Origin: Pseudorasbora parva | Taxonomy: Eukaryota; Chordata; Actinopteri; Cypriniformes; Gobionidae | NCBI RefSeq assembly: GCF_024679245.1 | Contig: NC_090180.1 | Location: 12,561,507-12,625,506 of the forward strand | DNA length: 64,000 bases | Reading direction: 5' to 3' | In this document: one piece after another, positions 12,201 to 21,700 of the stretch | Position numbering within the stretch: the stretch's first letter is position 1 | How the letters are laid out: every line of letters begins with the position of its first letter | Position numbers and translations under genes: made by a program | The notes under the pieces: generated by a model | What the model was told of the DNA's origin: nothing | The model's database searches: none | Seen by the model: the letters and a program-made list of their open reading frames with translations, nothing else

Positions 12201-13652
12201 TTTTTATTTTGAATAATTATGACGTATGCAACTTTGGACCCAAATGTGGCGCAGAGTTGAACTGGTTAAAGGGCATAATAGGTGCCCTTAAAATTGTCAA
12301 GCTGATATGCATAACAATATCTATCAAATGGTCAACAAAACAAGTGCATACTTGATTTTACATGCATTGTATATATTGATTAAACTTGCGACAGGTTTGG
12401 AGGTGGCTATGTAGTCACGATGAAGATCAAAGCTGCAAAACCAGGCCTATCTCCTGATCTGGTCCCGGCCGAGTCCTTCATGGAGAGCAGCTTTCCGGGT
12501 TGTATACAGCGAGAGAAACACTACAACACTTTACAGTATGAAATCGCCGCCGCCTCTCTGGCTCGAATCTTCCAGCTGGTCTTGACCAACAAAGAGCGAC
12601 TAAACATTGAGGACTACTCTGTGTCTCAGACCACATTAGACCAGGTGCGATTTGATAAAGCATCTAGCAACACTTCTCTTTAATGTCCATACCAGCTGTC
12701 GACAGCATGTTAAAGGGTTAGTTCACCCAAAAATGTAAATGATGTCATTAATGACTCACACTAATGTCGTTCCACACCCGTAAGACCGCCGTTCATCTTC
12801 AGAACACAGTTTAAGATATTTTATATTTAGTCCGAGAGCTTTTGTGTTCCTCCATTAAAAGTGTATGCACACTATACTGTCCAGAAAGGTAATAAAACAT
12901 CATCAAAGCGAATGAAGTGAATCAAAGTGTTTGAGTCAGCATTGTCTTCTCTTCTGCGTTTGTTTTCAAACCTCAAATAAAGATTCAAACGGTCATGAAT
13001 CAGCGGATTGATTCATGATTCGGATCGCGTGTCAAACTGCTGAAATCACGTGACATTGGCGATCCGAATCATGAATCAATCCGCTGGTTCATGACCGTTT
13101 GAATCTTTATTTGAGGTTTGAAAACAAACGCGGAAGAGAACACAATGATGAATAAAGTCGTAGTTTTTGTTATTTTTGGACCAAAATTTATTTTTGATGC
13201 TTCAAGAGATTCTAACTAACTGATGTCACATATGGACTACTTTGATGATGTTTTTATTCCCTTTCTGGACATGGATGGTATAGTGTGCATACACTTAGAT
13301 GCGCTCTTGGACTAAATATTAAATATCTTAAACTGTGTTCCGGAGATGAACGGCGGTCTTACGGGTGTGGGACGACATTAGGGTGAGTCATTAATGACAC
13401 GAATTTCATTTTTGGGTGAACTAACCCTTTAAGAGACCTTCCTTTAGAAATTAATTATTGGTTTAAATTCGATTTGCTCAGCAGATTTGGCTGACAGGAC
13501 TGTTCTGTTTTGCTGCCTTACAGGTGTTTGTGAGTTTTGCCAAGCAACAGTCAGGAGACGAAGATACCGTCTCCCCTCATCTCAGAGCATCTGGGCTAAG
13601 ACGGGAGAAAAAGATCTCGCCACTACAAAGAGTCGTGTCGAAACGCAGATAA
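267..13652 (+). CDS. abca4: ABCA4-like retinal ABC transporter, 3' part (21 coding exons)
   Basis: Exons read from the sequence: 267-368, 2161-2353, 2450-2544, 2632-2664, 3181-3286, 3404-3478, 3633-3802, 4841-5018, 5140-5255, 5353-5500, 5644-5767, 7247-7376, 7807-7927, 8057-8119, 8205-8311, 8391-8532, 10227-10361, 10440-10543, 11524-11616, 12395-12644, 13524-13652 (stop TAA). All phases join, giving about 870 residues with no internal stop. Order: second extracellular domain ([18 protein letters not shown]), second membrane domain (from [16 protein letters not shown]), then the second ATPase domain: Walker [10 protein letters not shown] at 8205-8311, Q-loop GYCPQFDA, signature [10 protein letters not shown], Walker B LVLLDEP split over 10361/10440, H-loop TSHS. 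The C-terminal VFVSFA motif is present. Wording such as [15 protein letters not shown] and FAKQQ fits ABCA4 better than ABCA1 or ABCA7. The family flips N-retinylidene-phosphatidylethanolamine across photoreceptor disc membranes. All introns are GT-AG except the one after 10543 (GC-AG). The 5' half is outside the window; an a/b fish paralogue cannot be told apart here. Confidence 0.96.
1015..2010. mobile_element. hAT-like non-autonomous element, composite
   Basis: The left end (CACTACCATTGAAAAGTTTG) is mirrored at the right end (CCTTTTGAACAGTAGTG), the terminal inverted repeat of a very common fish non-autonomous DNA element. Inside are that element's usual arms plus about 500 bases of foreign sequence, including a decayed reading frame at 1533-1671. 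It lies in the abca4 intron between 368 and 2161. The flanking 8-mers are not clearly identical, so the insertion looks old. Confidence 0.7.
1533..1671 (+). pseudogene. Decayed fragment resembling the acidic/YQFEP segment of fish P2X7-like proteins
   Basis: One frame reads a proline/glutamate-rich run ([14 protein letters not shown]) followed by [16 protein letters not shown] before two stop codons. A PYQFEP motif behind an acidic stretch is familiar from repetitive fish proteins annotated as P2X purinoceptor 7-like. No zinc-binding C-terminal part follows. It is inside a transposon remnant and has no start codon or splice context, so it is a relic rather than an abca4 exon. The family assignment is from memory and weak. 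Confidence 0.3.
4302..4612 (+). mobile_element. Fragment of a common fish hAT-type non-autonomous element
   Basis: Starts with a degraded copy of the ACCGTTCAAAAG end and continues through the diagnostic internal sequence (ATGGCAAAGCTGAATTTTCA, TCACGTGATCCTTCAGAAAT). The right end is missing. It sits in the abca4 intron 3803-4840; the rest of that intron shows nothing I recognise. Confidence 0.65.
6107..6194. repeat. Pentanucleotide microsatellite (ATAAT)n
   Basis: Roughly 17 nearly perfect copies of a 5-base unit in the abca4 intron 5768-7246, directly abutting an inverted-repeat element on its right. Confidence 0.95.
6194..6553. mobile_element. Short inverted-repeat element (MITE)
   Basis: The left end ACCACTTTATATTAGGTGGC and the following CTTAACTACTATG are mirrored at 6518-6553 (CATAGTAGTTAAGGCCACCT ... 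AAAGTGGGAT). About 360 bases with terminal inverted repeats of about 35 bases. No coding capacity. Confidence 0.8.
6555..7064 (+). mobile_element. hAT-type non-autonomous element, degraded
   Basis: Contains the same family landmarks as 4302-4612 (TCAGTGTCACATGATC, ATCAATGTTGAAAACAGTTG, AAGATTCTTTGATGAATAG) and ends with a degraded TTACTGACTCCACATTTTTA right end. It lies beside the MITE at 6194-6553, so about 1 kb of this intron is transposon-derived. Confidence 0.7.
8711..9151. mobile_element. TTAA-flanked inverted-repeat element
   Basis: Begins TTAAGCTACACTGTGTAAC and ends CACACAGTATAGCTTTAA, so the ends are inverted repeats bounded by TTAA on both sides, the target signature of piggyBac-type elements. 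Located in the abca4 intron 8533-10226. The remainder of that intron (9152-10200) holds T-rich tracts and low-complexity DNA but no recognised gene. Confidence 0.75.
10544..10545 (+). other. Non-canonical GC splice donor (GC-AG intron)
   Basis: The exon ending CACACAG is followed by GCAAGA rather than GT. The H-loop reading TSHSMEECE requires joining here to the AG acceptor at 11522-11523, and no GT placed nearby preserves the frame. The donor otherwise matches consensus strongly (CAG before, AAG after), as is usual for GC-AG introns. Confidence 0.85.
10655..10830. repeat. Dispersed fish repeat fragment
   Basis: A stretch with ATTAATGCCTTATTCTGCAT, CCTACCCAATACCTAAAC and AACTATTAATAAGCAG, which I recognise as part of a very abundant fish interspersed repeat. 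It lies in the GC-AG intron. The rest of that intron (10831-11500) is AT-rich without recognised features. Confidence 0.5.
12710..13432. mobile_element. TTAA-flanked MITE with an internal 73-bp palindrome
   Basis: Starts TTAAAGGGTTAGTTCACCC and ends GGGTGAACTAACCCTTTAA, perfect TTAA-bounded inverted ends. Inside, 12956-13028 and 13059-13131 are near-perfect inverted copies with a 30-base spacer, able to form a long hairpin. It lies in the last abca4 intron (12645-13523). Related copies occur at 28838-29390, 38014-38545 and 40821-41416. Confidence 0.88.
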
Positions 13653-14372
13653 AATGAACTCAGATGCTTCAAAGTGACAGTGATTGAGTAGCTCATGGCT
13701 GACAGCATGTTGTTTATGAAGTTCTCTAAAGCCTTTTATATATGTATTTATACACAAAACCAACTGCATCTATATTAAGTTTAATGGCATAGTTTTTTTA
13801 TTGATTATATTTGACATTTTTGAACATCTGCCCTTTGAGCCAAAGGTAAATCTCCATCCAATGAAAGGAATCCTTCATTGACACATTGGGTGTTTCTCAA
13901 ATGGAAATTGTGGGGCGGGAACGTGCGTTACGTAGCCATGCGCACTTACTAGGCCATCTCATTCTATTGTTTAATTGCTGAGGAGGACATTAGCATACAA
14001 GCCTCAGAAGGAATGGACCGGGAGGACGCAGTTTCGGTAGGATGCGGCCTTCCCCTTCAGAAATACCCATTAATGCTGATGAACTGATGCAGGTCAGGTG
14101 AAGTAGATGTATAAAACTCTTGTTAAAACTCAGAGTTGTTGCACACAAAACTTACTTTAATTTCCCATAAAATCGGAAATTTTCATTATGTTTATACATT
14201 TGTAAATATTAGTGTTGCAATTTTTCTTTGTTGTACAAATCTATCTAATGCCGAATGAAAGAGCATCTGCTACAGCAGGGCCTGTGTACGCACTCAACAA
14301 AATGCTTCATTTTAATATAACTTTGATAATACCATGATTTTGTACTGGTTAAACATCAACAGTATGAGCTCA

Positions 14373-14378
14373 AATAAA
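14373..14378 (+). terminator. Candidate abca4 polyadenylation signal AATAAA
   Basis: First clean AATAAA after the abca4 stop, 721 bases downstream. Position and sequence fit a 3' UTR end; there is no transcript evidence in the window. Confidence 0.35.
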
Positions 14379-14464
14379 TTTGACATCTGAAATCAAAAAC
14401 TGAAACATGCAGATTTGTAGCATTTCATTATTTCAAAAAAGTCACTTTTATTGTTACTCTCTCT

Positions 14465-15016
14465 TAGGCGTACGTCTACACTAATCCGGATAAATTTAGA
14501 AACGGAGTTTTCGTCTAAAAACGCTCCGCGCCCATACTATCATTTTCAATCGTTTTCCAAAAAATGTTCATATACACTGAAACGTCTGGAAACGCTTACA
14601 TCCCCGTACTGCGCATGAGCAAATCCAAGACGCTTCGACTTGCGTCATTTCCGCTACTTGTTTATTTACTCTTTGAAATTTTGCGGCAATGTCGAGAAAA
14701 GGCACTGAGTTTTTTAAACGGGCCGACAGTGAGGTGGAGTTGTTGCTGCGAGTAACACATGAATATAAAGTGTGAATTGGTCATATGACTGCATCACATG
14801 GCTAAAAATGCATCCCTCTTATTAAAAGCCTCCGTTTTCACAGTCCACACTACGACGCGAAGACAACGTTTTCAAATGTATCCGCTTTGGAGAGCGTTTT
14901 CAAAACGATACGTTTTCATTCACTTAAAACGCTGTCTCCGTGTGGACGGAAGGCCAAAACGGAGAGAAAAGTATACGTTTTCAAATGAAAACGTATTAGT
15001 GTGGACATGGCCTTAG
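14465..15016. mobile_element. MITE between the convergent abca4 and tecr-like genes
   Basis: The left end TTAGGCGTACGTCTACACTA is mirrored by TTAGTGTGGACATGGCCTTA at the right end, and the interior carries many repeats of the AAACG/CGTTTT kind typical of this family. It occupies about a quarter of the 2.1-kb gap between the two stop codons. Short reading frames within it are not genes. Confidence 0.75.
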
Positions 15017-15322
15017 GGTCAGCTGGCTGGCACACTCAACTTTATTTTGCTTGCAGGTGTTTTGGGTTTACGTAGTGAATACACACTTATGACTACTACC
15101 AACTACCAACAGCCAAACCCTTTAAATCTTTTAAGCAAATATAGTTTTAATATGCAACCGATGGTTTTCATTAACACTAAACACTATTCTGTAAGACTGT
15201 TATTATGCCATGTCTTGAAAATACTGACATTTAAAAATAGCAATCACTTATTTCTGGGAAATAAAAATCTTCAGTAACATTTTCTTTACTACAAAAACAC
15301 TTCATATTTGTTCTGCAAAATG

Positions 15323-15328
15323 TTTTAA
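15323..15328 (-). terminator. Candidate polyadenylation signal (ATTAAA) for the tecr-like gene
   Basis: Minus-strand ATTAAA about 445 bases past the stop codon. It is the common variant hexamer rather than AATAAA, and its use is not proven from sequence. Confidence 0.25.
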
Positions 15329-15773
15329 TGGAATACAAAAATGAATAATTAACAATAAAACGGGATCACATTGTACATCATGTTTCCTGCTTGATGGTCT
15401 GAAGACCTTCAGTCAAGACTCAACTTACTCTTTGATGTCAAGCCAACTTTAAAGTTTGGGATGCATATGTGGCATCTGGGCCGACACTGTTGTTGTATGG
15501 GTAGTATATCTTCCTCGACTTCGCAGTATAACCTCAGTCTATGCCCAGTAAGCCTCTTTATAATAAATATAACTAATAGTAATTACCATTAATATAATTT
15601 GATCATAAAAAATATTACCATTACCATGCTTCGGAGAGTATATCACAGACTTAATTGTGTCTGAAAAAAAGGTCTGACGGAAAGAATAGACTAATTTTGC
15701 TGCTTGCAGTACGATGTTTGATGAAGAGTCCAATGACAAAAGTGCATAGAGGTTCATCCTCTATCCAACAGAT

Positions 15774-18700
15774 CTAGAAGAAGAGTGGAATGATGGCCGT
15801 TCTCAGGTCAGGATAGTCTTCGAATTGCTGGCCGTAGGTTTTATGCTTTTCCCGAGCCCATATAGTCATCTGAATAAGCCCCAAAAAAGCAAAAACTCCA
15901 ACTGCAAAAATATAAAGGATTATAAAGGACTTATCAGGCAGGTCCAGCAAAATATATACTCATAAAATATATACAGCAGGGTCCAAAATTCAGACACTAC
16001 CGTTTGTCTGTCCATCTATCTGAAAGAGCTTGAAGGGATAGCTCACCCAAAAATGAAAATGTGATATTTATCTGCTCACCCCCAGGGCATCCAAGATGAA
16101 GGTGAATTTGTTTCTTCAGTAGAACACAAATGAAGATTTTTAACGCCAACTGTTGTCTGTAAGTCGTATAATGCATGTGAATGGTAGCAAAATTATAAGA
16201 GTAAAAAAAACATGCACAGACAAATCCAAATTAAACCCTACGGCTCGTGACGACACATTGATGTCTTAAGACATGAAACGATCGGTTTGTGTGAAAAACC
16301 GAACAGTATTTATATAATGTTTTACCTCTAATACACCGCTATGTCCAACAGTCTTTTGCGCGATCTGGTGTGTGAGGTCTGCACATGCAAATGATGCCAA
16401 ATCGTGTACAGACCTTACTTCCGGTGATATATTGTTCGGTTTCTCGCACAAACTGATTGTTTTGTGCGGCAGGGTTTAATTTGGATTTGACTGTGCATGT
16501 TTTGTTTTTTTTACTCTCATAGATTGTGTTACCCTTCACATGCATTATACGACTGACATGCAGTAACGGTTGGCGTTAAACATCTTCATTTGTGTTCTAC
16601 TGAAGAAACAAACAAACCTACATCATTGATGTCCTGGAGGTACGCAGATAAACATCGCATTTTCATTTTGGTTGAACTATCCCTTTAGTACTTTTATTCC
16701 GCAAGAATGCATTACACTGATCAAAAGTGACAGTAAAGAGATGTATAATGTTACAAAATATTTTTATTTTAAATAAATGAACTTTCTTTATTCGTCAAAG
16801 AGTCCTGAAACTAACCTTAAACCTAACCGTATTTCAATAGTAAGTAAGATATTACTTATTTGAGTAGGTACAATGTAACTCAACTTTTTACACTGTAATT
16901 ATATATTTAAGTACTGAGTAATATTAATTAACTACATGTACACTGTAAAAAAGGCAAATTTTGAACTTTTGCAGTACAATCGAGGGGAGGGGGGGGGGAA
17001 GGGGAGAGACGATCATTTGAGTATACTCCAGGGTTTCTACTGATACAAAGCCATATGCTAATTGCTGATGTAACCCTTTAACTAAAACGAGTGGATACAC
17101 ACCTCTCTCATCTCAGTGCGTGCACTTAATCTCTCTGGCGCGCGGTGACGATCTGATTTAGCTTAATTTAGCTTAACCCACTATGCCCACTATATGGTAC
17201 CAAACAGTGATCAAGTTAGAAGCGACCAAACACCTCCAAGTTTTCCCTATTTAAATACAGTTACACTAATAGTTGAACGACCTAGTATGGTACATAAAAT
17301 AAAACGTGGCGCTTTTCTAAGCGGATTTAAAAGGAGAACTATCATGTATGGCGGAATAGCACTTCTGAGAGTACTTCGACTCGGCGGAGTAAAAAGTCAC
17401 GCCTGAAAAGTCACGCCCCTCCTCCCTATTGACAGAAATGAGAGAGGGAGGGGGAGATGTGAGGAAGGATGTTTCAGCCGGGACTACTTCGAGTCGAAGT
17501 ACTCTCAGAAGTGCGTTTCCTTCATACATTATAGTTCTCCTTTTTTTAATCTGCTTCAGAGCGATTAAGTGCACACACTGAGTCGAGAGAGGTATGTATC
17601 AACTCGTTTTAGTTAAGGGAATAACATAGTTTAATATGAAAAAGCGGTGAAGTATCTGTTTAAATCCCAGGTTTCAGTTCGATTTTTATGAGTTGTGTTC
17701 TCAGACATTTGGACCCTCTGCAGACGGTTTGCAATGCTGTGTACCTGGAACACACTGTGTCATGACTGTGAAGCTGATCCATGATCCCACCTGGAAATAA
17801 ATTTAGGTTTCAAATTTTACATCACTGCACAAAACAATATTTCTCAAGACCATGATACTTTAACCAGAAACATTTCACAAATATGTAATATATCTGCTCT
17901 TAGATGTGAACACAACCCCAGATGGTCGGAACGTCTCATTTACTGCTTTTTTGACATAAAAAAGCTTACTCCGTACACTTGACAAACCTCATATGTGTAG
18001 TTAGGGCAGGATACGAAGAAAAACAGCCAAGTGAATGGATTCTTTGTGGGATAAGGAATCTCTGTAGGCCTGGACCCTGTCGATGTGTGAGAAGATAGTA
18101 AGGTTATAATGAAAAGGTTATATATGGACATGACTGGATAATATTCAAGAAACTAAAGAGTTAAGGATTCATTCAGGAGACTATCTAGTTCTCTGAAGCA
18201 AATATTAATGAGATATAATTTTACAGCATACACCCACACATTCCCTTTTTGAAAAGGAAGAAAGAAATGGTAATTCATCACAATCACTGGGTTTAATTGT
18301 CTGTCTTGATCGGTCGTGATTAGCACCCACTCAACTAAAGAGATGAATCTTTATTAGGGCTCACCATTACAGCTGATTCGATTCAGAATCAGATGAACTG
18401 AGAGATTGCCAAACTCACAGACCTGAATAAAAAAGTAACAGACAAAGAGATGATGGAGAAAAAACAGCTATCTAAAATGAAAGCTACACTATGTAAATTG
18501 TGGCTCTCTAGCTGGTAAAAAAAAATAAAACTGCATGCATCTTGCTGAGGAAAATGGTTGTGCTTTGGCTCTGCTCTTCTGCACAGATTAAAGTGGTAGG
18601 AGGCACTGGTGTCAAATTGATAGAGGACATCTTATCAGAGCAGATGGACACATAAATAACAGTTTCTTTGTTTTTACAACCAGTGATTCCCCAGAGATTT

Positions 18701-21700
18701 GCCATATTGGATGATACATGGTCAGTAGTTCTTGTTTGTTGTGGCAACAAACCTTCAGTTTCATGGTACGCACAGCTGGAGGTAGTTTTCACTATTGATT
18801 ACAACTTTTGAAATGCTGCTTTGTAAAGCTTTGAAATCTTAGAGAACAATTAGTTTCAAATCAGTGATTGGAGTGTGTATCAAACTGTCAAAGTCACATG
18901 ATTTAAAGTTCCCATGGCATGAAATTGAAATTTTATGAGGTTTTTCAACATTAATATAAGTTCCTCAAGCCTGAATATTGTTCCCAAGTGTCTAGAAATG
19001 TTGATTGGTGTAAACCGAGTTCAGGCTGTCTTTCTCTGCATTTGAGAAAATGAGAACTCAGATGAGCCGATCTTAAATTCTCCTGTTATGAGGTCATACC
19101 AGGAAAGGTTTCCTCCCCTTCCTCTGCTTTGCCCGCCCAGTGAATCAGTCGAGAAAGGATTCAGTTTATCAGTCACGATGTCAGGACATGGCTTTACCAT
19201 ACGGATTCAACAGCACCGCCACAAACAGTGAGTAACAGTGTTCATTAATGCCTGATCTGGGATCAGTGAGTTCTGATGTGTAGCTAATAATTCAAGTTCA
19301 CAAAGACTTTCTTTCTAAACTGTTGAATACTGTCAGTCCCGCTGCTGGCCGTCTTGATGCATCAGTGAATCAAGCCAGTGACTAAAGCGATCAACCTCAC
19401 ATCTTTTCTGTTAGTAGCATGAAACAAATCTGTTATTTATATTATTAAACTACAGAGAGCGATCAAAGAACACTCTTTATAATGTTTGCATCTGTCAATC
19501 ACACATATATCTGCAGTGCACACTTGTCCAAACTGCCGTTTGAATGACGCTGTTAACAGAAGCTCTTATTGTATTCATGTCGATGTCGTGTTTGTTGTTA
19601 GTTGTGGTGAAAGTATTTTGCTCCCTTGAAACAGAGCATTCAAGACAGAGGGCTAATAACAGTATAGAAAAAAATGATTATTGCTAAATTATGACATTTA
19701 TTTATGTAAAACCATACTAACAGTATAAGTACACCCCAGGAAACTCCATGCCATGGGACCTTTAATCAAACACGGGCCGGCTTTGTTACTTTGTTGCATA
19801 ACTATTTGAAATGTTCACCGCAAGGGTGTGAAGATCTCTGTTAACCCATGAACCATAAGTGGTTCCCTTTCGAGGAAACAATAATGCGTCATTTTATTGA
19901 TGCTATGGAAACACTTCCGCGTGACCATGTGAAATCTGGCTGCTGCTAGTCATTTGACATGAAATCGTCTATCTTATATATTGCTTGCCTGTCTAAAAGT
20001 TTGGAATGATGGCAAACAAGCAATTTATGAAGTGTTTCTCCATGTCCTCACAACATTAGGACTGGAACGACTTGTCTTGTTTGTTTGGAAGCAGAGCACA
20101 GTTCACTCTCGAGGTTGCTGGGCCGCCTGCGTGCATTGTAAGCTTCTCTCTATAAGTGCGCCCAGTTCCTGCTTGGCTCTTTTCTGAGGAGCACGGCCAA
20201 GCCAGTGTCCACACTGAGGTTGAGATCCTGGTTTCAACCATACTCGGCTAGTGTTTACACTCAGACTCAGCTGGGTGGTCTGTGTTTGTGCCCTCTGTTC
20301 AGACTGGTGTGCCAGGTTTTGCTCTGGACTCAGGATAAGCTGCTCTCACCAGCAGAGATGTGGACCTGTTAGCAACAGAGACTTCGACACTGTCTGCTGT
20401 TCTCTCTCACACCTTCATTACCCTTGGGGTTGGAGATGTGACACCAGTGCAGGGTTTGCTTATGGCCTCATTTTTGCCAGCCCGAGTTTGGTTTTCAAAA
20501 CTGATATCTGTTCTGGATGGCTCTCCATGGGAGATTTCTCTCTGAAAGGATTTTCTGTCTCAGGCAGGGGACACAATTTACCCCGACCCAAAATATGGAG
20601 GGGGGCATTTCTTAGGTTATGATCTTTATACTGAGGTTGATGAGACCATCCTAAGCGCTAGGGCTCCATCCACTAGGAGACTGTATGCCTTCTAGTGAAG
20701 CCTACTTTCCAAGTGGTGCAAACAACATCACCTGGAACCAGTTAACTGCCCCTTTGGTTCAGTGTTGGAGTTCCTGCAAGTTCCTACTACTTTTCTGCTG
20801 TGTTCACTCCATCTACAATTAAGGTGTATGAGGCGGTCATTTCTGCTAGCCACATACTCATTAAAAGAGACATCATAGGTCTTTTTCCTGGTCCAGAGTT
20901 TCTTTTTGGGACCTTGCTTTTGTCCTGGAAGGTCTGGGTATGGCAGCATTTCAAAATCATCCAACTGCGGCCACAAATTGCCGTTATCGTGCTGGTGGGG
21001 GTTTCCGCTTTCGCAGACTGAAACGCCCCCTTCTTCTTCTTCTTCTTCAAGCAAATGACATCATACCCATGTGCCTTGAGAACCTCATTGCGATTGGTCG
21101 ATGAGACGCTACCAGGAACTACCAATAGGCATTCTTGTTTCATGACGGGAAAGCCCAAGCCGCAGCTGGACCCTTCTCCAGCATTTAGCCTCTTAAGTAA
21201 AGCTACGACTCTACCAGTTGGCTCTCTCCTTGCAATTTCCTCCCTAAACAGTTTTCTCCTGCTCAGATTTGGCTGGGTGGAGTTAAAGTTATTCTACATT
21301 TTAGGCCAGATTATGTTCTGAAGGTGCTTTTCTCAGTCCCACATTCAGTGGTCCATCAGGCCTTCTATCCTCCACCTTTTCAATCAGCAGATCAAGAGAG
21401 GCTAAATATCTTATACCCTGTTTGGGCCCTTAGTATTTATGTCCACCGCTCAGGCCATTGTCATAAATTTGAACAGTCAGTTGTTTGTCTGTTTTGGAGC
21501 ACACAGCAGGTGCTCTGCAGCTTCTAAGCAGTCTGTAGCACAGTGGATTGAGCAGGTTTATGGAGTGTGTGGAGTACCTTCACCCCTAGGCATTAAGGCC
21601 CCGAAATGATGTGATGTGACCAAACCAATTCGAACCAAATCAGGCCTGGTAAATACCATTGTGCCTCCATTGGTCCGTGGCGTTTAGATAATAGGTAGGT

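Noticed and set aside
18508..18792. 94-residue minus-strand frame in a tecr-like intron
   Set aside because: No family resemblance, no splice support and not needed for phase; the required exon was found at 21985-22028.
20728..21158. Minus-strand frames of 108 and 123 residues
   Set aside because: They lie antisense to the DIRS recombinase remnants and have no recognisable domain.
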